64,000 nucleotides of DNA, taken from the NCBI GenBank assembly GCA_963663135.2, contig CAXXRM010000003.1:365480-429479 (forward strand), written 5' to 3'. The position numbers and the translations under genes are program-made. This stretch comes from Io17-Chloro-G2 sp963663135. Its GTDB lineage: Bacteria; Chloroflexota; Dehalococcoidia; Lucifugimonadales; UBA3495. Below the pieces are notes generated by a model. It was not told the DNA's origin. It did not search any database and saw only the letters and a list, made by a program, of their open reading frames with translations. Shown here in pieces: positions 1 to 8,430 of the stretch (within the stretch, counting starts at the first letter, position 1; each line of letters opens with the position of its first letter).

Positions 1-130
1 GGTGATTTGAAGACAATCGAAATACCCTGCGCCTTGTGCCTATACCCTTGGATTTTTCTAAAGTATGGCGTATATTGTTGTTTAACAGAGGATTTACGTT
101 TCTGAGTATTGAATAGGAGGAGGAGCCATT

Positions 131-583
131 ATGCCAAAACCGATTAGAGTCGGGCACCTGGTTCTCAACGTCAAAGACCAGGTAGCTTCCACCAAGTTCT
201 ACACCGAAGTGCTGGGATTCGAGATTTCCATCGACCGCCCCGGTTTCGGGACCTTTTTGACCTGCGGCAAGATTCACCATGACCTGGCCCTGTTCCAGGC
301 CGCAGAGGACGCGGCCCCCGTGAGCAAGGGCGGCCTGGGCCTGAACCACATGGCCCTGCAGGTCCAAGACTGGGACACTCTGAACGAGTTCTACAAGTAC
401 TTGGTGGAGACCGACGTGCCCATCGACCACACCACGGACCACAGCATGACCTACAGCATCTACATCAACGACCCCGACGGCAACGGCATCGAGTTGTTCT
501 GCAACGCGCAGGCCACCGCCGAGGAAGGGCTGACCGAGATGCGCACCCCTGGCCGCAAAAACGTGGCGTTGGTGTTCGAATAA
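131..583 (+). CDS. VOC family protein (glyoxalase / extradiol dioxygenase fold)
   Basis: A 150-residue vicinal-oxygen-chelate protein made of two beta-alpha-beta-beta-beta modules (about residues 5-60 and 70-125). His9, His73 and Glu121 lie where type I extradiol dioxygenases and glyoxalases carry their metal ligands, and the second module closes with the family motif DPDGNGIELF at 114-123. This suggests a metal-dependent enzyme acting on a small organic substrate, possibly ring cleavage; the substrate cannot be read from sequence. An AGGAGGAGGAG ribosome site at 115-125 supports the ATG. The next gene is a flavin monooxygenase on the same strand, separated by a terminator-like hairpin, so they may be functionally related without sharing a transcript. 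Confidence 0.85.
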   Translation: MPKPIRVGHLVLNVKDQVASTKFYTEVLGFEISIDRPGFGTFLTCGKIHHDLALFQAAEDAAPVSKGGLGLNHMALQVQDWDTLNEFYKYLVETDVPIDHTTDHSMTYSIYINDPDGNGIELFCNAQATAEEGLTEMRTPGRKNVALVFE

Positions 584-615
584 GCCGGACCGAACCCGGC
601 TAAATGCCCCTGATC

Positions 616-656
616 AGAGGTGGGTCCAGCCAAGGTTGGGGCCCACCTTTTATTTT
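616..656 (+). terminator. Probable Rho-independent terminator after the VOC gene
   Basis: AGGTGGG (618-624) pairs with CCCACCT (642-648) across a 17-base loop and is followed by TTTTATTTT, 35 bases after the VOC stop codon. Confidence 0.6.
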
Positions 657-806
657 GGCATCAGTGTTACTGCGTCCGGGTCGCTGCACCGGGCAGACAA
701 ACCGAAATCAGCGAGACCGGAGTCCATGAAACCGGAGATCGGGCCGCCAGACCCTTTAACGGTCTTCAAATTGTCCACGAACCGGCCACCACAAAGGAGG
801 GTTCCT

Positions 807-1880
807 ATGGCGCATCTGGAATTCGGCATCTGGGACACTTTCCCCGCCCACGAATTTGACAACTATGCCCTGGCCGCCGACGCCTACGATCAACATCTCT
901 ACGAGGTCCAACTGGGTGAAGAGCTGGGCTACGAGTCCTACTACATCATCGAGCACCAGAACTCACACATAGGCCAACTCACCGCGCCCAGCGTTTACCT
1001 TACCGCCGTGGCCCTGCGGACCACGTCCATGCGGTTCGGGGTCATGATTTACCAGCTTCCCTTCTACAACCCGATGCGACTCGCCCAGGACGCGGCCATG
1101 CTGGACCACCTGTCTCACGGCCGGCTGGAGTTTGGCACCGGAATCGGCGTGGCCGAGCACGAGTTCATGCGCTGGAACCTGCCGTTCTTCGAGCGCCAGA
1201 AGATGTCGTCAGAGGCCATGGAAATCATTATCAAGGCCTGGACCCAGGACGAAGTGACCTACCAGGGTGACTACTGGCAGTTCGACGAAGCTCTGCCGGT
1301 GCCCAAGCCTTACCAGCAGCCCTACCCGCCCATCTGGGTGGGCGCACACAGCCCGGCGTCGCTGGAGTACGCGGCCAAGAACAACTTCCACGTTTCCCAG
1401 AACCTGGACATCGACCCCACTATCGCCGAGAAGTTCGACCTGTATCGGAAGATTTGGCGGGAGTGCAACCACCCCGGCCCCATGCCCCGCACTTTCCTGA
1501 CGCGGGCAGTGCACGTGGCGGAGACCGACGAAAAGGCCAAGGAGGAAGCCGAAGGACCGCTGCTGGAATCCCGAAGGCTGGGCCGCGAAGGCCTGTCCAA
1601 CACCCGCATCGGGTACCAAGGCCGCAACGAGGGAACGCCCAGCCAGAATGAACTGGCCCGGGTGTTTCAGGGCATGGGTACATCGCTGGATTTCTGGATA
1701 GACAACGGCCTGGCACTGGTGGGCAGCCCGGAGACCGTGACTGCAAAGCTCAAGGAGCAGCGCGAATTAATCGGTTACGACATCTTTTGCGCGGCGCACC
1801 GCATTGGTCGAATGCCAAAAGAGCAATCGCTGAACTCGTTGAAACTGTTTGCCAAAGAGGTTATGCCCGCGTTCGAGTAG
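807..1880 (+). CDS. LLM class flavin-dependent oxidoreductase (bacterial luciferase-like)
   Basis: A 357-residue luciferase-like monooxygenase with a single TIM barrel, expected to use reduced flavin (FMNH2 or F420) and oxygen on an organic substrate. Family features seen are the N-terminal strand starting LEFGIWDTFP, the GxGIGVAEHEF segment, the conserved KPYQQPYPPIWVGA stretch and a C-terminal helix ending KLFAKEVMPAF. The frame is open upstream to 636, but the ATG at 807 is preceded by AAAGGAGG at 793-800 and begins where the barrel begins, so it is chosen. A second member of the family lies on the opposite strand at 4290-5375. Substrate unknown. Confidence 0.88.
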   Translation: MAHLEFGIWDTFPAHEFDNYALAADAYDQHLYEVQLGEELGYESYYIIEHQNSHIGQLTAPSVYLTAVALRTTSMRFGVMIYQLPFYNPMRLAQDAAMLDHLSHGRLEFGTGIGVAEHEFMRWNLPFFERQKMSSEAMEIIIKAWTQDEVTYQGDYWQFDEALPVPKPYQQPYPPIWVGAHSPASLEYAAKNNFHVSQNLDIDPTIAEKFDLYRKIWRECNHPGPMPRTFLTRAVHVAETDEKAKEEAEGPLLESRRLGREGLSNTRIGYQGRNEGTPSQNELARVFQGMGTSLDFWIDNGLALVGSPETVTAKLKEQRELIGYDIFCAAHRIGRMPKEQSLNSLKLFAKEVMPAFE

Positions 1881-2029
1881 GCGGCGGGAAACCGGGGTTA
1901 AGGGTAGGGAGCGGGTCTGCCGAGTGCGTCCGCCGCCACCCCGACTTTACGCCAAGGAGTAACCCGCCGAAGGCCGCAACCAGCAAGCTTTGCACCGATG
2001 TCTTCCCAACACCAGTGGGCTTGCAGTTG

Positions 2030-2216
2030 CCATTAAATCCGACTGTGATGTTAACCGCCGCGGCAATCCAGAGGCATTTCTCCCATCCAACATGATGCGG
2101 GTCTGCAGGAATGGTCCAGCTGGGACCTCGGACTGTCGACCCGGCGCGTCTAAGTTGGCATAACCGCCTTGGCGTATGATCAGGGCTCTGGATTCCCGCT
2201 GCGGCGAGAATGACGT
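2030..2216. repeat. Dispersed inverted-end repeat, copy A (degenerate left end)
   Basis: The 420-base gap 1881-2299 holds a copy of the dispersed element. The interior is recognisable (CATCCAACATGATG, GGAATGGTCCAGCTGGGAC, GTTGGCATAACCGCC) and the right end AGGGCTCTGGATTCCCGCTGCGG leads into GAGAATGACG. The left end is decayed. A run of nine G follows at 2217-2225. I see no gene in this gap. Confidence 0.75.
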
Positions 2217-2299
2217 GGGGGGGGGGTCAAAAGGACTTGGCCCAACATTGTGACAGGCTTGCGGAATCGTTGAACGGTATCTGTAGGGTAGGGCATGGG

Positions 2300-2779
2300 A
2301 TGCGGAGAATCCGCCAGTATATCGGTCCGATTTACGGGGTTGCCGGATTGCTGGGCATGGCGCTGGCGGTGTTGGCTTGTTCAGGGTCGCCGACGCAGGA
2401 GCCCGGCGCCACGGCCGAGAGACCAACATCGCCGCCCAACACCGGGGCCTACGCGACTGTGGTAGTAACGGCGCCGGAGTTATCGCAATCCGCCCGCTCA
2501 GGTCAGACGCTGTTCAACAGAAACTGCGCCGTTTGTCATGGAGCGAACGCTTCCGGCTCCAATGCGGGTCCGCCCCTGGTCCACCCGATTTATGGGCCGG
2601 GCCATCACCCCGATTTCGCCTTCAAAAACGCCGTGCAAAATGGTGTTCCGTCCCACCACTGGTGGTTTGGCGATATGGCGCCCCTGCCCGGCATTTCGGA
2701 GCAGCAAGTGGAACAGATAGTTTGCTATGTCCGCGAATTACAGCGGGACAACGGCATCTTTGAGGGCGACGCCTGTTAG
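2300..2779 (+). CDS. Lipoprotein c-type cytochrome
   Basis: A 159-residue exported monohaem cytochrome c. The N-terminus has basic residues, a hydrophobic stretch and a lipobox LAVLAC with Cys27, so the mature protein should be lipid-anchored outside the membrane. A low-complexity Pro/Thr linker follows, then the haem motif CAVCH at 76-80 and a methionine in GDMAPLPG as the likely sixth iron ligand. An extra Cys near residue 140 and a C-terminal Cys are present. The open frame extends to 2210, but that part is repeat sequence; the ATG at 2300 is where the signal peptide begins. Probably a small electron carrier; no oxidase genes are adjacent. Confidence 0.85.
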   Translation: MRRIRQYIGPIYGVAGLLGMALAVLACSGSPTQEPGATAERPTSPPNTGAYATVVVTAPELSQSARSGQTLFNRNCAVCHGANASGSNAGPPLVHPIYGPGHHPDFAFKNAVQNGVPSHHWWFGDMAPLPGISEQQVEQIVCYVRELQRDNGIFEGDAC

Positions 2780-2931
2780 AAACCACTGGAAAGTTGTGAG
2801 GCTCAATATCCGGAGGGCCAACGTGGTTCCAACGTATTTCAGGTTCGGAAAAAGTCTCTTAAATTGACCAACGTTAAAGCACCAAGCCACTCACCAACCC
2901 GCGGCATCTTGCCCGGCGACTGCGTGCTGCC

Positions 2932-3684
2932 TTGATCAACTTGATCAGGGCGGTGATTCTGGACCTGGACGGGACCATCATTGGCCCGGACGAGCAGATC
3001 AGGCCGGCGGTCCTGAGCGCAGTGGGCCGGCTGGCCGGGAAGGTGCCGGTCTCAATCGCCACCGGGCGCGAGTCCAAGGACGTGGTGAGTTACGCCCGGC
3101 GCCTGGGGCTGACCGCTCCGCAGGTCTGCGACGGCGGGGCTACAATCCTGGGCCCCCAATCGGAGGAAATCCTTTGGCGGGACCCGCTGGGGCCGGAAAA
3201 CTCCCGTAAGGTTATTGAAAGCCTGCGTTCTCTGGGCACGGAATTTATAGCCACCTTCCCCCAGGGAAGCGTGAAGGACTTTGACCGGCTGCCTCACTGG
3301 GACATCACCCGCATTTCCGCTTTGGACATTTCCGAATCGCAGGCGGAGGAGTTGGCGGGTTGGTTCTCAGACAACCCAAGCATCCAAACCGTGAAGGCCT
3401 ACCTGCCCTACAACGGGCTGTGGGCGGTTGACTTCACGCATCGTGGAGTGGACAAGGGCACTGCCGCCGCCCGATTGGGGACTATGCTGGGATGCCAGAC
3501 CCAAGACATGGCGGGTGTGGGGGACAGCTTCAACGACCTGGCATTGCTTCAGGCCTGCGGAATGGGAATCGCCATGGGCAACGCGGCGCCGGAGGTTAAA
3601 GCCGTGGCGGATTACCAGGCACCAGGGGTGGAACAAGACGGGTTGGCCTGGGCTATCGAGGAAATACTGCTGGCACGAACGTAA
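2932..3684 (+). CDS. HAD-superfamily Cof-type phosphatase
   Basis: A 250-residue haloacid dehalogenase-superfamily hydrolase of the Cof/phosphoglycolate phosphatase type. Motif I is DLDGT with nucleophile Asp11 and Asp13; motif II is the SIATGRE segment at 41-47; motif III is Lys175 in VDKGTA; motif IV is GDSFND at 197-202. The cap domain lies between motifs II and III (about 80-165), as in subclass C2. It should remove phosphate from a small cytosolic metabolite, often a sugar phosphate. Translation appears to start at TTG (2932); no ATG is available before motif I. Substrate not predictable. Confidence 0.85.
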   Translation: MINLIRAVILDLDGTIIGPDEQIRPAVLSAVGRLAGKVPVSIATGRESKDVVSYARRLGLTAPQVCDGGATILGPQSEEILWRDPLGPENSRKVIESLRSLGTEFIATFPQGSVKDFDRLPHWDITRISALDISESQAEELAGWFSDNPSIQTVKAYLPYNGLWAVDFTHRGVDKGTAAARLGTMLGCQTQDMAGVGDSFNDLALLQACGMGIAMGNAAPEVKAVADYQAPGVEQDGLAWAIEEILLART

Positions 3685-3756
3685 GCTATCGGGTAGCCTG
3701 AGGGAGTTCCTGGCCCCTTCCTTCGTGAACAGCCAAGAAGACGACTGACAGCGGGG

Positions 3757-4014
3757 CTAGCCCACCAAGGCCTGCATCCGCTCGACGAAACGGCGCACCA
3801 TCAGGCGGTCGTCATCGATTTCATAGTCCTGCATGAATTTGTGGTATAGGTCGGCGTGGAAGTGGTCCGCCGCAATAAAATCGCCGCTCAAAGACTCGTC
3901 ACCGGATTCTTGAGCCAGCCGCTGTACCGCCGCCTTGAGGGAACGATGATCGCCAAATTCCCAACCGCGCTGTTGGGCGGCAACCATCACGAAGTGGGAC
4001 GCGGCGCCCCACAT
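3757..4014 (-). CDS. PaREP1-like domain protein (5' end uncertain)
   Basis: The C-terminal part of a small helical PaREP1/HEPN-like protein: WGAASHFVMVAAQQRGWEF, then a helix with QRLAQESGD, then AADHFHADLYHKFM. The frame stays open upstream to 4131, and the residues encoded there (QEFLEASDREFAAGDVL and SEK just before the Met) look like the usual N-terminal helix of this family. The ATG at 4014 therefore falls inside the domain. Upstream there is no ATG, GTG or TTG in frame, only ATT codons at 4092 and 4110. Either a rare ATT start is used or the gene has lost its start. Function of the family is unknown. Confidence 0.6.
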   Translation of the reverse strand: MWGAASHFVMVAAQQRGWEFGDHRSLKAAVQRLAQESGDESLSGDFIAADHFHADLYHKFMQDYEIDDDRLMVRRFVERMQALVG

Positions 4015-4289
4015 CTTCTCTGAACCCCGCAGAACGTCCCCGGCGGCGAACTCCCGGTCAGACGCCTCCAGAAACTCCTGCGCTGCTTCAATGTGTTGTT
4101 GAGTTCGAATCGCCCGTCTTCGGGAAAGTTATGGGGCAATTGTAGCGGGTTCAGCCGGCTGCAGTGTAGCTACCCGCGGCTGGTGGGCAGGCATCAGCAG
4201 GTCGAGCGCCCACTGAGCTTGGGGACTGGTTGCCCTCGTCCCCTGGTGTGGCAATCAACTCTCGAAATGGCTTTGAGGGGCCGCTCCCG

Positions 4290-5375
4290 TTAAGACCGGA
4301 GTTTCGGAACGACCTGCTCGCAGAACAGGCTGAGGGATTTCTTGACCTTTTCCTGGGGGATCAGGCCGCCAACGTTCATCTCGGCGATGATGCCGGAGAG
4401 TTGTAGCTCTTCCTGGAGTCCTCGAAGCCGTTCAACCACCGCGTCGGGGGTGCCGTAGGCCAGGCGGTCTCGCAGCAATTCGTCGTAGCCGACGTTGGAA
4501 AGGCGCTGGTACCGTTCGGACCGCTCTTCGGAAGCGGTGGTTCCCTGAGAGGAAGCCGAACTCCTGAAGGACTCGGCGAGCCTGCGGTAGGAGCGCCAGG
4601 TGCTTTCCTCTGGTTCCGAATAGGCCTGCTCCTCGGTCTCGGCAACGTAGATGGGGATTCTGAGGATTACGTCGCCATTGCCCGGATGACCCCCGGCCTT
4701 CCTGGACTGGCGATACTCCCCCAACGAATCAACCAGGTCCTGCTGGTTCATGCCCCGCAGCCCCACAAAGATATCGTGGCCGTCCTGGCCAGTCAGCGGG
4801 AAGGTTTCCTTGGTGGTGGCGGCAATACGCACCGGCGGGTAGGGCTTCTGGTACGGCTTGGGGAGTACGCAGAGGTTGTCGAATTTGTAGTACTTTCCGT
4901 CATGGGAGAAGGTGTCGTTGGTCCAGGCGTTCAGGATCACGTCCAAGCACTCCTGGAACCGCTCCCTGCTCTCGCCGTAGGGCACGCCATACCCTTCATA
5001 GGCCCGGGGAAACCCGCTGCGCCCCACGCCGAATTCGAACCGGCCCTGGCTTACCTGGTCGACGGTAGCGGCTTCTTCGGCCAATCGAATGGGATGGGCT
5101 AGGGGCAGCACGCTGACCGCGACGCCGACCCGCAACCTGTGGGTGCGGGCGGCGATGGCGCTGGCCATTATCAGGGGAGAGGAGACGAAGGACGGGATAC
5201 CGGCTCCCTGGAAATCCAGTGGGTTTCCAGGAGCGGCGAAATGGCGCTCGGCCAGCCAGACGCCATCCAATCCGCCGGCTTCAGCCGCATCCACCATCCC
5301 GAAGGCATCTACAAAAGAGTCTTCCAAGGTGGAGCCGTACCGGTAGTCGCACTCCATCACCAAGCCGTAATGCAT
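4290..5375 (-). CDS. LLM class flavin-dependent oxidoreductase
   Basis: A 361-residue luciferase-like flavin monooxygenase. It begins MHYGLVMECDYRYG and contains the family segments RHFAAPGNPL, HPIRLAEEAATVDQVSQGRFEFGVGRSG and LPKPYQKPYPPVRIAA, ending LFCEQVVPKL. Length and order match the single-domain TIM-barrel enzymes of this family, which oxidise diverse substrates with reduced flavin and oxygen. It lies 121 bases downstream of the LigB-type dioxygenase gene on the same strand, so the two may act in one aromatic or xenobiotic oxidation route; that link is inference. Confidence 0.88.
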   Translation of the reverse strand: MHYGLVMECDYRYGSTLEDSFVDAFGMVDAAEAGGLDGVWLAERHFAAPGNPLDFQGAGIPSFVSSPLIMASAIAARTHRLRVGVAVSVLPLAHPIRLAEEAATVDQVSQGRFEFGVGRSGFPRAYEGYGVPYGESRERFQECLDVILNAWTNDTFSHDGKYYKFDNLCVLPKPYQKPYPPVRIAATTKETFPLTGQDGHDIFVGLRGMNQQDLVDSLGEYRQSRKAGGHPGNGDVILRIPIYVAETEEQAYSEPEESTWRSYRRLAESFRSSASSQGTTASEERSERYQRLSNVGYDELLRDRLAYGTPDAVVERLRGLQEELQLSGIIAEMNVGGLIPQEKVKKSLSLFCEQVVPKLRS

Positions 5376-5496
5376 CCCAATCCTCTTGCCGCCGCAAACT
5401 GCTGCGACCGTTTCTTTTTTAATTTATCCAGACTGTCATTCCGGTCAGGGGCGTGTGGCCATCGACCGGGACAACAGTGGTGAATGCCGGACGGGG

Positions 5497-6468
5497 CTAC
5501 TCCCAGATAGCAGCCACCCGGTAGGCCAGCTGGTTGTTGGTTTCCCTGACGTCCACGATCTCCGCCGACCGGTCGCCGAGGACACCCAGGGCGATGATCC
5601 AGTTCAACAGCTCGTGGTCTCCGGACTGCTGGAGATCTTCGGGTTCGATCTCTCCCAGCTTGCTGCCCTGACCGCTGCGCACCAAATCCAGGTACCGGCG
5701 GTCGGTTTCAACGTCGATCTCCCGGCATTGGAACTTGTGGGCCAGGAAGCTGTGCGACCAACTGGACGAGGCTATCACGGCCACCTTTTCGCTGCGGGTA
5801 TCGAGGAACCGGCGAATGGACTGTCCAAGCTGATAACACCGCCTGGGAGTTGGCCGGGGCGGGTAGTCGGGCCCCGCCTCCTCGCCGTAACAGTTAACGA
5901 AAAGGGGCAGGATGGGGAATTTGGCTTCGGGGTCGAGGAACACCAGCGGATTGATGATGGCGTGGGCCAGACCCCAGTCCCAGCCCTTCAAGGCTGAGGA
6001 AGAGGCAATGTCAAAACAGTCCCGGATCAGGTAATTGCGCAGGTCCCGGGAGAAGTCCTTGGGGCACTGGAACTTGAACTCAGTCTCCGGGGTGGCGTCC
6101 CACAGGTTGACCCGAGCCGACGGCCTCTGGAACGGGAACCCGGAAACCTCGGCGCCGGTGTACAGGCAGAACGGAGGAAGGTTGTCCTGAAGGAAGTTTT
6201 CCGCCTGATCGTCGCCGATAATCATGACGAGGTCAGGGTCCCACTGGTGCAGTCGGTCGCGCATCACCTGGAAGGAGTCCATCACCGCCTTCTGGTCCGC
6301 GATGTCCAGGCTAAGGCCATTGTCGGTACCGAGTTCTTCCAGCAGTTGGGCGGGCTTTTCGTAGTTCCGCACTCGCTTGTAAATTCGCTCCCTGCCCTGG
6401 GCCCAGAGCTCGGGGGGCGTCAGGATGATGGGCCCGTGGGAAACGCCCAAGCCAAATATCTCAGCCAT
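5497..6468 (-). CDS. Class III extradiol ring-cleavage dioxygenase, LigB-type catalytic subunit
   Basis: A 323-residue member of the LigB family of non-haem Fe(II) ring-cleavage dioxygenases. The N-terminal GVSHGP carries His11, one expected iron ligand. MIIGDDQAENF follows near residue 82, and the catalytic-histidine region ASSSWSHSFL near residue 235 matches the family's SxGLSH-type segment. Such enzymes open catecholic or protocatechuate-like rings. No small LigA-like subunit is adjacent, so it may be a stand-alone single-subunit form. The ATG at 6468 begins directly with the first beta strand. Exact substrate unknown. Confidence 0.82.
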   Translation of the reverse strand: MAEIFGLGVSHGPIILTPPELWAQGRERIYKRVRNYEKPAQLLEELGTDNGLSLDIADQKAVMDSFQVMRDRLHQWDPDLVMIIGDDQAENFLQDNLPPFCLYTGAEVSGFPFQRPSARVNLWDATPETEFKFQCPKDFSRDLRNYLIRDCFDIASSSALKGWDWGLAHAIINPLVFLDPEAKFPILPLFVNCYGEEAGPDYPPRPTPRRCYQLGQSIRRFLDTRSEKVAVIASSSWSHSFLAHKFQCREIDVETDRRYLDLVRSGQGSKLGEIEPEDLQQSGDHELLNWIIALGVLGDRSAEIVDVRETNNQLAYRVAAIWE

Positions 6469-6639
6469 GGCATCCTCCGGTTACCTTTGGGGTAAGACTT
6501 TCCAGGGAAATTCACTGGGCGGAACCCGGGGTTGGCGGCAGGGTCCGCAAGGCGCAGGCCGGAAGGGATTCCGCTTCGTCTGTTCGGATTCTAGTGTTAC
6601 CCCAAGATGCTGTCAACCGAATGCGGCCTACCCGCAAGG

Positions 6640-6880
6640 CCTTTCGATTGTCATTAACTCCACCCGTCATTCTCGCCGCAGCGGGAATCCAGAGCCCTGA
6701 TGATCCGCCAAGACGGTTATGCTAACCAAGTCGCGCCAGGCGGACAGGTCGACCTCCCACCTGGACCATTCCTGCAGAACTGCATCAGGTTCGATGGGGA
6801 AAGGGCTCTGGATTCCCGTTGCGACGAGAATGACGGGGGGAGAGGACGAAAACACTCTGGATTCCCGTTGCGATCGGAAA
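6640..6880. repeat. Dispersed inverted-end repeat, copy B plus a half copy
   Basis: The gap 6469-7022 holds one of the best copies. CCCGTCATTCTCGCCGCAGC begins at 6663 and the complementary end GCTCTGGATTCCCGTTGCG runs to GAGAATGACGGGG ending at 6838, about 176 bases. An outer arm, GCAAGGCCTTTCGATTGTC, precedes the left end at 6633-6651. A second right half (CTCTGGATTCCCGTTGCGAT) follows at 6850-6875. Confidence 0.85.
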
Positions 6881-7022
6881 GGAGGAGTGCTGGGGGCGAT
6901 TGCGCCGTCGCTTTGGTCAATCTACACTTGCCGTGTTGACCGGCTTGAAAACGGGCTGCCTCCGGGTCTCTTTGGGATGCCCGGATAGGTTTCCTGCGGG
7001 GAGTCTCTTGGGAGGAATCGAC

Positions 7023-7880
7023 GTGTCCGAAAAGCGTTTGCTGGCTTGCTTCGCCCACCCCGACGACGAGGCATTTCCCGTGGGAGGGGTCCTGGCCGCC
7101 CACGCCCGCCGCGGTGTGACGGTGCGGTTGATTACAGCCACCCTGGGCGAAGAGGGCGACATCCGGCAAGAAGGAGCGGCCACGCGAGAAACCTTGGGTC
7201 AAGTGCGTCGTGTGGAGCTTTCCTGCGCCGTGCGGGCCTTGGGGCTGGCCGGCAACGACGTCTGGGACTACCGGGACTCGGGGATGGCAGGCTGGGACTC
7301 CAACAACCATCCCAAGGCATTCGTCAATGCCGACGCCGCCGAGGTGGTGGAGCGGCTGGTGCTGGAAATGCGCCGCTTCCGCCCCCAAGTGGTGCTCACC
7401 TTTGGACCCGACGGGTTGTACGGCCACCCCGACCACATCGCGATCAGCAACCACGCCACCGAGGCGTTCCGCTTAGCCTCTGACCCCACCGCCTTCCCGC
7501 ACCAACTGTCCGGCGGCGTGGAGTCACACCAAGGGGAGCGGCTGTTCTACAGCGTCCGCCCCCAGGGGTTCCGGCGGGAGTGGGCCGAAGCGCTGCGGGG
7601 GCAGGGAATCGACTGGCCCATGCCCACGCCGGAGCAGGAACTTCAAGGGGTGCCGGAGGAGGAGCTGCACTTGGAGCTGGACGTTTCCGGCGAAGGCGAC
7701 ATGGAAGCCAAGATGGCCTGCATCCTCTGCCACCGCACCCAGGTGGCCCCCGACTGGCCCTATCACCGGGTGCCCCGCCACGTCACGGCCCGCATCCTGG
7801 GACGCGAGTTCTACGTCCGCGCCCACCCTCCGGTGGCCCCGGGGGAATTGCTCCCCGAGGACTTTTTTGAGGGGCTATGA
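7023..7880 (+). CDS. PIG-L / LmbE family deacetylase
   Basis: A 285-residue zinc-dependent PIG-L deacetylase. The metal-binding AHPDDE motif sits at about residues 10-15 and the second motif GHPDHIA near residue 138, both typical of N-acetylglucosaminide-type deacetylases such as MshB and LmbE. The expected substrate is an N-acetylated sugar conjugate or related amide in the cytosol. The start is a GTG at 7023 with GGGAGGA at 7008-7014 upstream; the reading frame is open further back but that part does not resemble the family. Isolated gene; specific substrate unknown. Confidence 0.88.
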   Translation: MSEKRLLACFAHPDDEAFPVGGVLAAHARRGVTVRLITATLGEEGDIRQEGAATRETLGQVRRVELSCAVRALGLAGNDVWDYRDSGMAGWDSNNHPKAFVNADAAEVVERLVLEMRRFRPQVVLTFGPDGLYGHPDHIAISNHATEAFRLASDPTAFPHQLSGGVESHQGERLFYSVRPQGFRREWAEALRGQGIDWPMPTPEQELQGVPEEELHLELDVSGEGDMEAKMACILCHRTQVAPDWPYHRVPRHVTARILGREFYVRAHPPVAPGELLPEDFFEGL

Positions 7881-7962
7881 CCGGGATGGGTTTTAACCGG
7901 GCGCGACAGGCGGGATTGCCCGCCCCGGTTTGGGGACGCAGCCAGGAGGCCCGGTGCGTGCG

Positions 7963-8355
7963 TTAACCCTTGGGACGCTGGATTATCTCTACACTCACCT
8001 GGTCAGGCGCTTCGATAAAGGCGACGGTGGAACCCGACGGCATGGTCCAGGGCTCGCAGTTGAACTTGACGCCGTTGGACTTCAGGTGGGACGCGGCGGA
8101 CTCCATGTCGTCCACCTCGAACCCGAAATGGTCCAGCCCATAGCGCGGCTCCGTCGAGCCGGCCACCGGGTCCTCCCCTTCGGCGCGACCGGAGATGGTC
8201 ATCAACGGTTCGCCGCCCAGGGACAGGGTGATGGACTTGGTGGTGGACAGGGGCCGCTCCCCGGTGATCTCGGCGCCGAAATTGTCGCAGTAGAACTTTG
8301 CCGCGGCGTCAGGGTCCCCGCTTCGGAAGTGCAGGTGGTTATAGGTAAAGTTCAT
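7963..8355 (-). CDS. VOC family protein
   Basis: A 130-residue vicinal-oxygen-chelate protein. It opens NFTYNHLHFRSGDPDAAAKFYCDNFG, has a central GLDHFGFEVDDME strand, and ends with a VAFIEAPDQVSVEIIQR segment carrying a Glu in the position of the last metal ligand. His7 and the His of GLDHFGF are the other candidate ligands. It resembles small glyoxalase or epimerase-like VOC enzymes. An AGGAGA site precedes the ATG. Substrate cannot be assigned. Confidence 0.85.
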   Translation of the reverse strand: MNFTYNHLHFRSGDPDAAAKFYCDNFGAEITGERPLSTTKSITLSLGGEPLMTISGRAEGEDPVAGSTEPRYGLDHFGFEVDDMESAASHLKSNGVKFNCEPWTMPSGSTVAFIEAPDQVSVEIIQRPKG

Positions 8356-8430
8356 TAGGATTCTCCTCTTAAATTGACCAGTTAAACCCGCCGGGATTGG
8401 ATGAATCCGGTTTCGAGATGCGGTTTGGGC

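Noticed and set aside
6717..7454. Minus-strand frame crossing repeat copy B and the PIG-L gene
   Set aside because: Half lies in the dispersed repeat and half is antisense of the deacetylase. Similar frames within other repeat copies (1947-2429, 13469-13690, 37402-37785, 39314-39739, 46579-46830) are rejected for the same reason.
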